From positions 1 through 39,042 of the forward strand of contig WGLY01000019.1 of the NCBI GenBank assembly GCA_016125335.1: a stretch of 39,042 bases of DNA. Reading direction: 5' to 3'. The stretch is from Frankiales bacterium. Its GTDB lineage: Bacteria; Actinomycetota; Actinomycetes; S36-B12; CAIYMF01. Positions 28,134-35,944 of the stretch are shown one piece after another; positions within the stretch are counted from its first letter, which is position 1; each line of letters opens with the position of its first letter. A program made the translations under genes and the position numbers. Below the pieces are notes generated by a model. It was not told the origin of the DNA, did no database searches, and saw only the letters and a program-made list of their open reading frames with translations.

Positions 28134-28636
28134 AGCCCCGCCGACCTCTGCTCCCCGCGCCGGGCGAGCCGGTCGCGCAGGTCCGCCGCGACGTCCGGTG
28201 TCAGCCCGGGGATGCGCGCGTCGGTCGTCGCTGCGGCGGTGTGCAGCTGGACGGTCGTGATGCCCAGCATGCGGTGCACCGGTCCGGCGGTCAGGTCGAC
28301 GAGCTGCATGCGGCCGTAGGGCACGATCACGAGGCGGCGGAACAGGATCCCGCTCGTCACGAGCAGGTCGTCCGCCCGCTCGGAGTACCCCCACGAGCGC
28401 ACCCGTCGTCCGATCAGCCACCAGGCCCACGCCGTCACCACCACGACGACGACGGCCACGGCGACCGGCACCCACACGGGGACGCGGGGTATCAGCGCCA
28501 GCGCCACCACGGCCGCGACGCCCACGAGCACACCGAACCCGAGGTCGACCCGGTACGCGGTGGCCAGCTTCGGGGAGACGCGGATCCAGTCCGCGCCGAC
28601 GGGTGCGAACGCGAGCTCGGTCATGCGGCTGTCCAC
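28130..28636 (-). CDS. bacterial PH-domain membrane protein (YdbS-like)
   Basis: A 168-residue protein with two transmembrane helices (about 30-50 and 54-75) followed by one bPH2 domain: [13 protein letters not shown], then [11 protein letters not shown], and [10 protein letters not shown]. It is the small partner of the downstream YdbT-like protein. GTG 28636 is used because TAGGTT lies 6 bases upstream (leaderless); ATG 28624 is the alternative. Confidence 0.85.
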   Translation of the reverse strand: MDSRMTELAFAPVGADWIRVSPKLATAYRVDLGFGVLVGVAAVVALALIPRVPVWVPVAVAVVVVVVTAWAWWLIGRRVRSWGYSERADDLLVTSGILFRRLVIVPYGRMQLVDLTAGPVHRMLGITTVQLHTAAATTDARIPGLTPDVAADLRDRLARRGEQRSAGL

Positions 28637-28642
28637 GGCACC

Positions 28643-28648
28643 AACCTA
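28643..28648 (-). promoter_or_regulatory. leaderless -10 hexamer, TAGGTT
   Basis: TAGGTT on the minus strand, 6 bases before the GTG at 28636. A plus-strand GAGCAT (28663-28668), 6 bases before the ATG at 28675, may serve the divergent NuoD-like gene. Confidence 0.45.
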
Positions 28649-28674
28649 GCCGCGGCGTCTGCGAGCATGCCCGC

Positions 28675-29844
28675 ATGAGTCCGGCGGCGACGCGCGAGAT
28701 CACCCTGGCGGTCGGGTCCGTGGCACTGGCCGCCCAGGCGGCCGACGGCACCGAGCTGGTGCCGGTCGAGCTCGGCCCGCAGCACCCGTCGGCGCACGGG
28801 CTCCTGCGCCTGCGCCTCACCCTCGAGGGGGACGTCGTCGTCGCGGCGCAGCCGCTGGTCGGGGCCATGCACCGCGGGGCGGAGAAGCTGTTCGAGTCGC
28901 GCGACTACCGGCAGGCCATGGTGCTGGCCGACCGGCACGACTGGCTCTCCGCCTTCGGCAACGAGCTGGGGATCGCGCTGGCCGTCGAGCGCATGCTCGG
29001 GATGGACGTCCCGTCGCGGGCGACGTGGGCGCGCACCCTGCTGGCCGAGCTCACGCGGGTGGGCAGCCACCTGGCGTTCCTCGGCTCGTCCCCCGTCGTC
29101 GGTGCGGAGTCGGTGTACTACCTGCACGACGAGCGCGAGGCCGTCGTCGCGGTGCTCGAGGAGGCCACCGGCGGGCGCCTGCACGTCATGGCCGCCCAGG
29201 TGGGCGGGCTCAAGCAGGACCTCCCGGCGGGGTGGCTCGACCGGGTGGCCGCTGCCTCGGCGGTGGTGCGCGGCGGGCTCGAGCGGGTTGCCGTGCGGCT
29301 CGCCGACGCCGCGGTCCGCGACGCGCACCGCGGCGTCGGGGTGCTGCCACGCGACGTGGCCCTGGCCCACGGAGTCTCCGGTCCCGTGGCCCGGGCGTCC
29401 GGCGTCGACCTCGACCTGCGGCGCGACGAGCCCTATCTCGCGTACGCCGAGCTGGCCGACGTCCTGCGGGTGCCGCTGCGCACCGAGGGCGACGTGCTGG
29501 CCCGCGTCGAGGTGCTGCACGAGCAGACGCTCGTGGCCCTCGACCTCGTCGAGGCGTGCGTGCGCCGGCTCGCCGACGCCGAGCCGGGACCGATCAACGT
29601 GCGGCTGCCCAAGGTGCTGCGCGCGCCCGAGGGGCACACCTACGTCTGGACCGAGAACCCGCTGGGGCTCAACGGCTACCTGCTGGTGTCGCGCGGCGAG
29701 AAGACGCCGTGGCGGCTCAAGCTGCGCACCGCGTCGTTCAACAACGTCTCGGTGCTCGGCGCGCTGCTGCCCGGCCAGCGCCTCGGCGACGTCGTCGACG
29801 TGCTGGCGTCGCTGTTCTACGTCGTCGGCGACATCGACAAGTGA
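28675..29844 (+). CDS. stand-alone NuoD-like (NADH-quinone oxidoreductase subunit D family) protein
   Basis: A 389-residue member of the NuoD/49-kDa/[NiFe]-hydrogenase large-subunit family. The Gly-Pro-Gln-His-Pro-Ser-Ala-His-Gly loop (34-42) is intact and the C terminus ends Val-Val-Gly-Asp-Ile-Asp-Lys. The Cys ligands of hydrogenases are absent. Where Thermus Nqo4 has Arg-Met-Asp-Tyr (quinone-contacting Tyr87), this protein has Arg-His-Asp-Trp (Trp90), and Gly-Tyr-x-His is Gly-Ala-Met-His. No nuoC, nuoE or other complex I gene is next to it, so it is a paralogue, not part of a nuo operon. Two small membrane proteins follow it closely. Confidence 0.85.
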   Translation: MSPAATREITLAVGSVALAAQAADGTELVPVELGPQHPSAHGLLRLRLTLEGDVVVAAQPLVGAMHRGAEKLFESRDYRQAMVLADRHDWLSAFGNELGIALAVERMLGMDVPSRATWARTLLAELTRVGSHLAFLGSSPVVGAESVYYLHDEREAVVAVLEEATGGRLHVMAAQVGGLKQDLPAGWLDRVAAASAVVRGGLERVAVRLADAAVRDAHRGVGVLPRDVALAHGVSGPVARASGVDLDLRRDEPYLAYAELADVLRVPLRTEGDVLARVEVLHEQTLVALDLVEACVRRLADAEPGPINVRLPKVLRAPEGHTYVWTENPLGLNGYLLVSRGEKTPWRLKLRTASFNNVSVLGALLPGQRLGDVVDVLASLFYVVGDIDK

Positions 29845-29894
29845 GCGTGGCGGATCCGCTTGTGCCGGAGGACGGCGTCCGCCACCCTCGACGC

Positions 29895-30098
29895 GTGGAA
29901 CGCAGCGGCCTGCCCCGACCCGACCGGACCCAGGTCCGCATCGCGCTCGCGGCGGCCGCCTGCTACGCCGTCGGCTACCCCGTCGCACTGGCGGCCGACC
30001 AGCCCTGGGGCTGGATCCTGGTCACGCTCGGCGGGGTGCTGCTCGCCGCGCTCGTCGTGGTGACCGTGCGGCGCATCGAGCGCGGCCGGGACGCCTAG
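29895..30098 (+). CDS. small two-helix membrane protein
   Basis: A 67-residue protein with a basic N terminus and two hydrophobic helices (about 14-32 and 36-58), ending Arg-Arg-Ile-Glu-Arg-Gly-Arg. GTG 29895 is chosen so that the protein begins just before the first helix; GTG 29841, overlapping the NuoD-like stop, would add 18 residues. No family recognised. Its position suggests co-transcription with the NuoD-like gene. Confidence 0.55.
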   Translation: MERSGLPRPDRTQVRIALAAAACYAVGYPVALAADQPWGWILVTLGGVLLAALVVVTVRRIERGRDA

Positions 30099-30446
30099 GT
30101 GCGCACCCGCGGGGAGCGCTGGCGGCTGCACGGAGCCCTCGTGCTCGGGCTGGCCGTGTGCGCCGTGGGCTTCACCGTCGAGCTCGGCCGCGGCCTCGAC
30201 GGGCACCTGCCCGCCTGGGTGTACGTCGTGGAGTGGCCGCTGTTCGCGGCCGGCGGCGCGTTCCTGTGGTGGCGCCTGCTGCACGACGACCCGGACGCCG
30301 ACGACCGCCCCGCCACGGCGCCGGTGCCCGACGACGCCGACCTCGCCGACGACGCGGACCTCGCGGCGTGGCGCGAGTACGTGGGACGCCTCGAGGCAGC
30401 CGAAGGGCCCGGAACCGGCAACCGGTCCGGGCCCGACGGGACCTGA
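30099..30446 (+). CDS. small two-helix membrane protein with acidic tail
   Basis: A 115-residue protein starting at the GTG directly after the previous stop. Two membrane helices (about 11-29 and 38-60, with a Trp-Trp-Arg at the inner end) precede an acidic Asp/Ala-rich tail with a Trp-Arg-Glu-Tyr-Val-Gly-Arg-Leu helix. Unknown function. Its last codons form a terminator hairpin. Confidence 0.6.
   Translation: MRTRGERWRLHGALVLGLAVCAVGFTVELGRGLDGHLPAWVYVVEWPLFAAGGAFLWWRLLHDDPDADDRPATAPVPDDADLADDADLAAWREYVGRLEAAEGPGTGNRSGPDGT
30405..30434. terminator. hairpin inside the 3' end of the small membrane-protein gene
   Basis: GGGCCCGGAACCGG (30405-30418) pairs with CCGGTCCGGGCCC (30422-30434), with one bulged A and a 3-base loop, just before the convergent stops at 30446 and 30464. 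Confidence 0.65.
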
Positions 30447-30463
30447 GTCCGCCGCCGACGAGG

Positions 30464-31066
30464 TCAGGCGACGAAGAACGTGGTGAGCGCCCCCAGCACG
30501 GCCGTCAGCGCGATCCAGTACCAGTAGTAGCCCACCACCGTGGCGTGGGTGTGGTTCTGGTCGAGCTTGCCCTGCGAGCCCCGGTTCCAGATGCCGATGC
30601 CCACCACGAGCAGCATCACCAGGTGCACGAGCAGCACGTAGGACATGACGATGAACACGCTCGCGTAGGCGCCGTCGCTCATGAGGATCGGCCAGGTCGC
30701 CGCCTGGTAGACCATCAGCGCGATCGCCGCGATCACGAGGATGACGCCGAGCAGCGCACCGGTCTGGAACCGGCCCCGCTGGCCCGCGGCGATGCCCATC
30801 TCGGCGGAGCGGTAGGCCAGCGCGCTGAGCACGACCACCCCGGCGATGAGCCACACCTGCCAGGCTTCGGCGGTCTGCCCGCCGTCGGGGATCCACCCGC
30901 CGTTGACGTTGAGCGAGCGCAGGTAGAAGTACGTGAACAGCATGCAGGCGAAGAACACCGCGTCGGCCACGATGAACAGCTGCACCGCGCGCCGCTGCTG
31001 GTGCGCGACCTGCGCGGGCGGCAGGTGGTGCGACTCGGCGGCGTGCTCGTGCTCGAGGGTGCTCAC
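30464..31066 (-). CDS. ctaE: cytochrome c oxidase subunit III
   Basis: A 200-residue, five-helix subunit III of a haem-copper oxidase. The N-terminal helix region Phe-Phe-Ala-Cys-Met-Leu-Phe-Thr-Tyr-Phe-Tyr-Leu-Arg matches the family, as does the final His-x-x-x-Val-Val-Gly-Tyr-Tyr-Trp-Tyr-Trp segment. GTG 31066 overlaps the ctaD stop (GTGA). In most actinobacteria ctaE is instead beside qcrCAB; here it follows ctaD directly, suggesting a second, self-contained oxidase cluster. Confidence 0.9.
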   Translation of the reverse strand: MSTLEHEHAAESHHLPPAQVAHQQRRAVQLFIVADAVFFACMLFTYFYLRSLNVNGGWIPDGGQTAEAWQVWLIAGVVVLSALAYRSAEMGIAAGQRGRFQTGALLGVILVIAAIALMVYQAATWPILMSDGAYASVFIVMSYVLLVHLVMLLVVGIGIWNRGSQGKLDQNHTHATVVGYYWYWIALTAVLGALTTFFVA

Positions 31067-32988
31067 GCCGTCACCTCCTCGGGCTCGGCGCCCGCGTGCG
31101 CATCGGCGCCGGCGTGCGTGGTGTGGATGGTGTCGGCCTCGCCGTAGCCGTACGGGTCACCGGTGACCACGGGGAGCACCTCGAAGTTCTCCAGCGGGGG
31201 CGGCGACGGCACGTACCACTCGAGCGTCTTGGCGCGCCACGGGTTGGGGCCCGAGGGGGCGCCGTGCCGCCACGAGTGGACGATGCAGTAGAGGAACAGC
31301 AGCATCCCGATGCCGATGGTGTAGGCGCCCAGGGTCGAGATGCGGTTCGCGACCTCGAACTGGGGCGCGTAGTCGGCGACGCGGCGCGGCATGCCCTGGA
31401 GGCCGTTGTAGAACATGGCCATGAAGGTCACGTTGAAGCCGATCATCACGACGTAGAACGACCAGCGGCCCACCCGCTCGTCGAACATGCGGCCGGTCAT
31501 CTTCGAGAACCAGTAGACGACGGCGCCCATCGCGCCGATCATCGCGCCGCCGAGCAGGGTGTAGTGGAAGTGCGCGGTGACGAACATCGCCCCGTGCAGC
31601 TCGTTGTCGGCCGGCACGTCGGACAGGAAGATGCCCGTCACGCCGCCGATCATGAAGTTCCACAGGAACCCGTAGATGAACAGCATGGGGAGCCGGGTCC
31701 AGATGTGGCCTCTCCAGATCGTGCCGATGAGGACCAGGAAGATCAGTCCTGTCGGGATCGAGATGAGCTCCGTGGTGAGCATGAACGGACCGGCGAGCGT
31801 GGGCGCCCAGCCGCTCACGAACATGTGGTGCGCCCACACCAGCACGCTCAGCACCACGAGGGCGACGATGCCGATGACCGCCAGCCGCGCGCCGAAGAGC
31901 GGCTTGCGGCTGAACACCGGGGCCATCTCGAGCACCGCGGCGGTGCCCGGGATCAGGATGACGTAGACCTCCGGGTGGCCCATGAGCCAGAAGAGGTTGG
32001 CGTACAGCCACTGGCTGCCGCCCTGGTCCGGGACGAAGAACGACGACTCCATGCTGCGGTCGAGCAGCGTGTAGATCATGCCGACCTCGAAGCACGGCAG
32101 CGCGATGAGGCCGAGCACGGAGGTGGCCACCACGCCGACGACGAAGATCGGCGTGCGGTTCCACGTCATGCCCTTGGCGCGCATGGTCATCGCGGTCACG
32201 ATGATGTTGACCGCGCCGATGCCGGACGAGATGACGAACAGCACGATGGCGATCGCGAAGGCGTCCATGCCGGGCGGGGCCTGGTCCGACAGCGGGGCGT
32301 AGGCGACCCAGCCGGTCGGGATCCCGCGCAGCGCGGCGATCGACAGGAAGATCGGGATCGCGGGGAACAGCGTCCAGAACGACAGCGCGTTCAGCCGCGG
32401 GAAGGCCATGTCACGGGCGCCGATCATGATCGGCATGATGAAGTTGCCCCAGGGTCCGACCACCATGATGATCGTCGAGACGATCATGATGATGCCGTGC
32501 ACCCCGACGAGGGAGTTGTAGACCTCGCCGCCGAACATCTTCTCGCCGCTCGACGCGAGCTCGGTGCGGATCATCATCGCCAGCAGGCCGCCGACGCCGA
32601 ACGTCGTCATCGCCAGCACGAGGTACTGGACGCCGACGACCTTGTGGTCGGTGGTGAACCGGAAGTAGCGGCCCACGCCCTGGCCCTGGCCGGCGAGGAA
32701 CATCTCGTCCTCGTGGGTCTGGTCCTTGCCCATCATCCAGCGCCAGGGGGCCACGAAGGCGCCGACGCCGACCAGGAAGCCGATCGCCCACGCCGTCTCC
32801 ATGGCGATGACGATCTGGTCGAGGCCCTTGTCGTTCTCGCCCCAGAGCGCCTGCCCGACGAACCACATGATCACGGCGAGCAGGACGCCCAGCCCGATGC
32901 CGGTCCACATGTTGAGGCGGCGCATGATGCCGCCCCCCGTGCTGACCGGTGCCGGTGCGTCCTCCCGCACCGCCGTTGCCTCAGCCAT
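31063..32988 (-). CDS. ctaD: cytochrome c oxidase subunit I, atypical (no K-pathway Lys)
   Basis: A 641-residue haem-copper oxidase core. Ligands are intact: low-spin haem His164 and His475, high-spin haem His473, CuB His338, His387 and His388, cross-link Tyr342 in Gly-His-Pro-Glu-Val-Tyr, and D-pathway Asp193 in Ala-Arg-Asp-Met-Ala-Phe-Pro. The K-pathway motif Ile-Pro-Thr-Gly-x-Lys reads Ile-Pro-Thr-Gly-Leu-Ile (411-416), so the Lys is Ile416. About 100 extra N-terminal residues hold two more helices (about 28-48 and 62-80). The ATG at 32988 overlaps ctaC by 8 bases. Confidence 0.9.
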   Translation of the reverse strand: MAEATAVREDAPAPVSTGGGIMRRLNMWTGIGLGVLLAVIMWFVGQALWGENDKGLDQIVIAMETAWAIGFLVGVGAFVAPWRWMMGKDQTHEDEMFLAGQGQGVGRYFRFTTDHKVVGVQYLVLAMTTFGVGGLLAMMIRTELASSGEKMFGGEVYNSLVGVHGIIMIVSTIIMVVGPWGNFIMPIMIGARDMAFPRLNALSFWTLFPAIPIFLSIAALRGIPTGWVAYAPLSDQAPPGMDAFAIAIVLFVISSGIGAVNIIVTAMTMRAKGMTWNRTPIFVVGVVATSVLGLIALPCFEVGMIYTLLDRSMESSFFVPDQGGSQWLYANLFWLMGHPEVYVILIPGTAAVLEMAPVFSRKPLFGARLAVIGIVALVVLSVLVWAHHMFVSGWAPTLAGPFMLTTELISIPTGLIFLVLIGTIWRGHIWTRLPMLFIYGFLWNFMIGGVTGIFLSDVPADNELHGAMFVTAHFHYTLLGGAMIGAMGAVVYWFSKMTGRMFDERVGRWSFYVVMIGFNVTFMAMFYNGLQGMPRRVADYAPQFEVANRISTLGAYTIGIGMLLFLYCIVHSWRHGAPSGPNPWRAKTLEWYVPSPPPLENFEVLPVVTGDPYGYGEADTIHTTHAGADAHAGAEPEEVTA

Positions 32989-33814
32989 TCGAGCCCTCCG
33001 CTGCTGCCGTGGTGTCGGGCGTGCCGCCGTGCGCCGTGATCCAGCTGGCCCAGTCGTTGCCGTCGAGCACCTGGACGCTGGTCTGCATGTACGAGTGGTT
33101 GAGGCCGCAGAGCTCCGCGCACCTCACGTTGAACACGCCCGCCACCGTCGGGGTGGTGCTCACCGTCGTGGTGACCGACGGGTTCGCGTCGACCTTGATG
33201 CCCATCTCGGGCAGCCAGAACGAGTGGATGACGTCGAGGCTGGTCACCTCGAAGATGACCGGCCGGTCCTTGGGCAGCGCCAGCTCGGGGCTGCTGAAGC
33301 CGCCGTCGTCCGGGTAGCTGAAGGTCCACAGCCACTGCTGCCCGGTGACCTGGATGGTGACCGGCTTGGCGTTGGGCGACAGCGTGGTGGTGGAGGTCAG
33401 CGCGGCCAGGCCCCAGATGAGCAGGAACGCGGTGAGCAGGGAGCTCACGACCACCCAGGCGACCGCGACGCGGTTGTTGCCGCGCACCGGCGGCGCGTCC
33501 TCCGGCGGCTCCTCGCCGGAGCCACGGCGCCAGTGCCGCAGCGAGTAGTAGGCGATGCCCCACACGAGCGCCATGACCGGGGCCGCGGCGATGGAGAACA
33601 CGAGGATCGTCTGCTTGACGGCGTCCTCGGTGTCCGACGCCGTCGTCGGGAGGCTCACCAGCGGCCACCAGATGCCGAAGGCGAGCAGCAGCACGGTCAG
33701 CACGACCACCACGACGCCGACGCCGAGCGCGAGCTTGCCCGCGGGTGTCGACAGCCGGTCACGCACCGGGTGCGGTGTGAGGGTCTCGCTGGACTCGTCG
33801 GTCTCAGGTGTCAC
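32981..33814 (-). CDS. ctaC: cytochrome c oxidase subunit II (CuA)
   Basis: A 277-residue subunit II accepting electrons from cytochrome c. The CuA site is complete: His197, then Cys232-Ala-Glu-Leu-Cys236, His240 and Met243. Three hydrophobic segments precede the cupredoxin domain (about 28-50, 68-90 and 115-136), one more than usual, so the first may be an uncleaved signal or an extra helix. No haem-binding Cys-x2-Cys-His extension is present (not caa3 type). GTG 33814 has GAGGAGG about 8 bases upstream. Confidence 0.9.
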   Translation of the reverse strand: MTPETDESSETLTPHPVRDRLSTPAGKLALGVGVVVVVLTVLLLAFGIWWPLVSLPTTASDTEDAVKQTILVFSIAAAPVMALVWGIAYYSLRHWRRGSGEEPPEDAPPVRGNNRVAVAWVVVSSLLTAFLLIWGLAALTSTTTLSPNAKPVTIQVTGQQWLWTFSYPDDGGFSSPELALPKDRPVIFEVTSLDVIHSFWLPEMGIKVDANPSVTTTVSTTPTVAGVFNVRCAELCGLNHSYMQTSVQVLDGNDWASWITAHGGTPDTTAAAEGSNG

Positions 33815-33874
33815 GACCTGGCCTCCTCGGGCCGGACTTGCGGGATCGGACGACGGGTGTGGGGACGTGCTGCG

Positions 33875-34573
33875 TCACACGACGTGCAGGGTTCCGGACA
33901 TGTAGCCGTAGCTGCTCATGGCGTCGCCGAACTTGGCGTACGTGCCGTCGCCGCACGGGAACTCGCAGTTCCAGGCGTAGGTGCCCGGGCCGCCCGTGAC
34001 GAACTTGAACGTGATGACGTGCGGCTGGGGCAGCGTGCCCGCGTCGTCCGCCGCCTGCGCCGCGTCGTCGGAGATGGCCGGCAGCGGGACGTTGATGTAC
34101 AGCGGGTCCTGCGCGCTCGTCGGGTAGTTGTGCACGGTGAACGTGTGGCCGACGCTCTCGGAGTCGATCTCGCTGACGGTCTTGCCGTCGACGGTGATCG
34201 TGCCCCCGAGCGTGCCCTGCACGTGCGCCAGGAACGTGTTGGGGATCGGCTCGCCGGAGTCGTACTGCTTGATCGTCACCGTGATGACCGAGTGCGCCGG
34301 CACCTGCAGGTTCGTCGTGGGGCCGTAGCTGACCCAGTCGTGCGGCCCGTTGCCGTCGTTGGTCCGGCGCCAGGTGATCTGGCTGCTGTCGCCGTACGTC
34401 GCCAGCTCGAGTGAGGCCTCGGAGGTGGCTCCGGGCGTGCTCGAGGTCTGCGACGTCACGGTGGCCTCGAGCAACGGCGGCTCGGTCGGGGCCGAGTGGA
34501 GCACCAGGGCAGCAGCCCCGACCACCACGGCACCGAGCGCGGCCGTGCCGACAGCACCGACAAGAGTGTTCAC
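33875..34573 (-). CDS. membrane-anchored cupredoxin-like protein with Cys-x3-Cys
   Basis: A 232-residue protein with an N-terminal hydrophobic helix (about 4-25) and an outer domain with cupredoxin-like elements. These are His143-Thr-Phe-Thr-Val-His148 (first metal-ligand strand), His185 in Pro-His-Val-Ile-Thr-Phe, and Trp-Asn-Cys203-Glu-Phe-Pro-Cys207-Gly-Asp-Gly, with Met219 and Met225 downstream. The Cys-x3-Cys recalls CuA, but the His four residues after the second Cys is absent. It could be an electron carrier, a copper donor or a structural subunit of the neighbouring oxidase; 60 bases separate it from ctaC. GTG 34573 is preferred, with GGGGGG 7 bases upstream. Confidence 0.7.
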   Translation of the reverse strand: MNTLVGAVGTAALGAVVVGAAALVLHSAPTEPPLLEATVTSQTSSTPGATSEASLELATYGDSSQITWRRTNDGNGPHDWVSYGPTTNLQVPAHSVITVTIKQYDSGEPIPNTFLAHVQGTLGGTITVDGKTVSEIDSESVGHTFTVHNYPTSAQDPLYINVPLPAISDDAAQAADDAGTLPQPHVITFKFVTGGPGTYAWNCEFPCGDGTYAKFGDAMSSYGYMSGTLHVV

Positions 34574-34673
34574 GCGCACACCCCCCACATGGGTGACGAA
34601 GTTCACCCGTTCGGTCCGCAGGGTGGCCCTCCTCCTGGACCCGGTCAAGCGCCGAGACCGAACTGCGACATTC

Positions 34674-34818
34674 GTCGTACGACCGGGCCTGACCTGCAGC
34701 GATGCCGCCCTGAAAGGCGCCTCGTCGGCCGTTCGGCCCGGCTCCGCCCCGCCCCGGCCGCCTCCGTGGTACGGCCGCTCCACATCTCCCGCTCAGCAGC
34801 CGCCCAGCGTCGTACGAC
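34674..34818. repeat. two copies of palindrome GTCGTACGAC
   Basis: GTCGTACGAC occurs at 34674-34683 and 34809-34818, each within a 12-base identity CGTCGTACGACC. They lie in the 300-base gap between the Asp-box lipoprotein gene and the cupredoxin-like gene, upstream of the latter, so an operator role is possible. A TTGACC at 34648-34643 (minus) could be a -35, without a convincing -10. Nothing else is seen in this gap. Confidence 0.4.
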
Positions 34819-34873
34819 CCGGTCGCAGGACGGTGGTACGGGCACTCCAGACGGGCCAGGTCGGAGAGGGCGC

Positions 34874-35944
34874 TCAGGTGCGCATCGCGCCGCCGCCGAT
34901 GGTCGCCACCCAGTCCGGGAGCGGCACCTCGGTGACGGCGGGCGCCGGGCCGAGCGCGAGGTCGAGCACCCGGCCCGCGTCGTCGTCCGCGGCGAAGGCG
35001 CGGGTGTCGGACACCGCGTCCAGGGACACCAGCCGCGTGTCGGTCGACCCGACCTGCGCCCACGCGGCACCCGGCGCAGCTGCGTAGACGGCGTCGCCGC
35101 CGCCCGACGGCGCGGCGGCGACCACGCTGGCGGGGGCGCACGACACCACCGCCTGCCCGGAGGCGGGCAGGGCCGGCCCGGCGGTCCACGGCCCGGCCGA
35201 CGACGACGCCGTCAGCACCAGCAGGTGGTCGTCGGCCTGCACCGGCACGGCGTACGACGAGCCGAGCCGGCAGGGCGGTCGCGCCGCGACGTCGCTGCCC
35301 GCGGCGCGCAGGCCGGAGTCGCGCCAGGTGGCTCCGGAGTCGTCGGACACCAGCAGCAGCGGCCCGTCGTCGTGCCGGCTCACCGTGACGAACCCGGTGC
35401 CGTCCGGCGTGAACCAGATGCCGGTGGGCGACCCGTCCCCCAGCGGGAGGCTGCCCGGCGCGGCGGCCGTCGTCCACGTGGCGGCGCCGTCGTCCTGGCG
35501 CACCAGCGACCCGTCGGCCAGCACGGCCCAGGTCGTCGAGCCGGTGCGGGCGAGCGCGCCCGCCGTGGCGGCCAGCGCCGAGGGCAGCTGGGTGGGGTTC
35601 CACTGACGGGTCGAGCCGTCCGAGGTGAGCACCGGCGAGACCGTGAGGGCCTGGAAGGGCAGCACGCCCAGGGTGAGCCGGCCCGGCTGGGCCGCGAGCA
35701 CCACCCCGCCGTCGGTGGGCACCGCCACGGGCGTGCGGTTGGTGACCGTGCGCCAGCCGTCGGTCGTGCTCAGCACGATCCAGCGCACGCCGCTGGGCCA
35801 CACGGCGTAGCCGGACTCCGGCCCGGTCATCGTCACGCGGGGCAGCGTCGCGGAGTCCGCGGGCTGCGGGGCGGGCCCGGAGGAGCACGCGGCCAGCAGC
35901 AGCGCGGCGAGGGCGAGCCCTGCCGGCAGTCGGAGACGGGTCAC
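34874..35944 (-). CDS. Asp-box (BNR repeat) lipoprotein
   Basis: A 356-residue protein with a lipoprotein signal (Leu-Ala-Ala-Cys, Cys20) followed by a beta-propeller-like domain. An Asp-box is clear in Ser-Asp-Asp-Ser-Gly-Ala-Thr-Trp, and a weaker one is Gln-Asp-Asp-Gly-Ala-Ala-Thr-Trp, the repeats found in sialidases and YCF48-type assembly factors. It lacks other sialidase active-site features, so it is probably a binding or assembly protein. GTG 35944 overlaps the SCO-fusion stop (GTGA), so the two are co-translated, linking it to oxidase maturation by position. Confidence 0.75.
   Translation of the reverse strand: MTRLRLPAGLALAALLLAACSSGPAPQPADSATLPRVTMTGPESGYAVWPSGVRWIVLSTTDGWRTVTNRTPVAVPTDGGVVLAAQPGRLTLGVLPFQALTVSPVLTSDGSTRQWNPTQLPSALAATAGALARTGSTTWAVLADGSLVRQDDGAATWTTAAAPGSLPLGDGSPTGIWFTPDGTGFVTVSRHDDGPLLLVSDDSGATWRDSGLRAAGSDVAARPPCRLGSSYAVPVQADDHLLVLTASSSAGPWTAGPALPASGQAVVSCAPASVVAAAPSGGGDAVYAAAPGAAWAQVGSTDTRLVSLDAVSDTRAFAADDDAGRVLDLALGPAPAVTEVPLPDWVATIGGGAMRT

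Noticed and set aside
34643-34648. TTGACC as -35 of the cupredoxin-like gene
   Set aside because: No acceptable -10 hexamer at 16-19 bases downstream.
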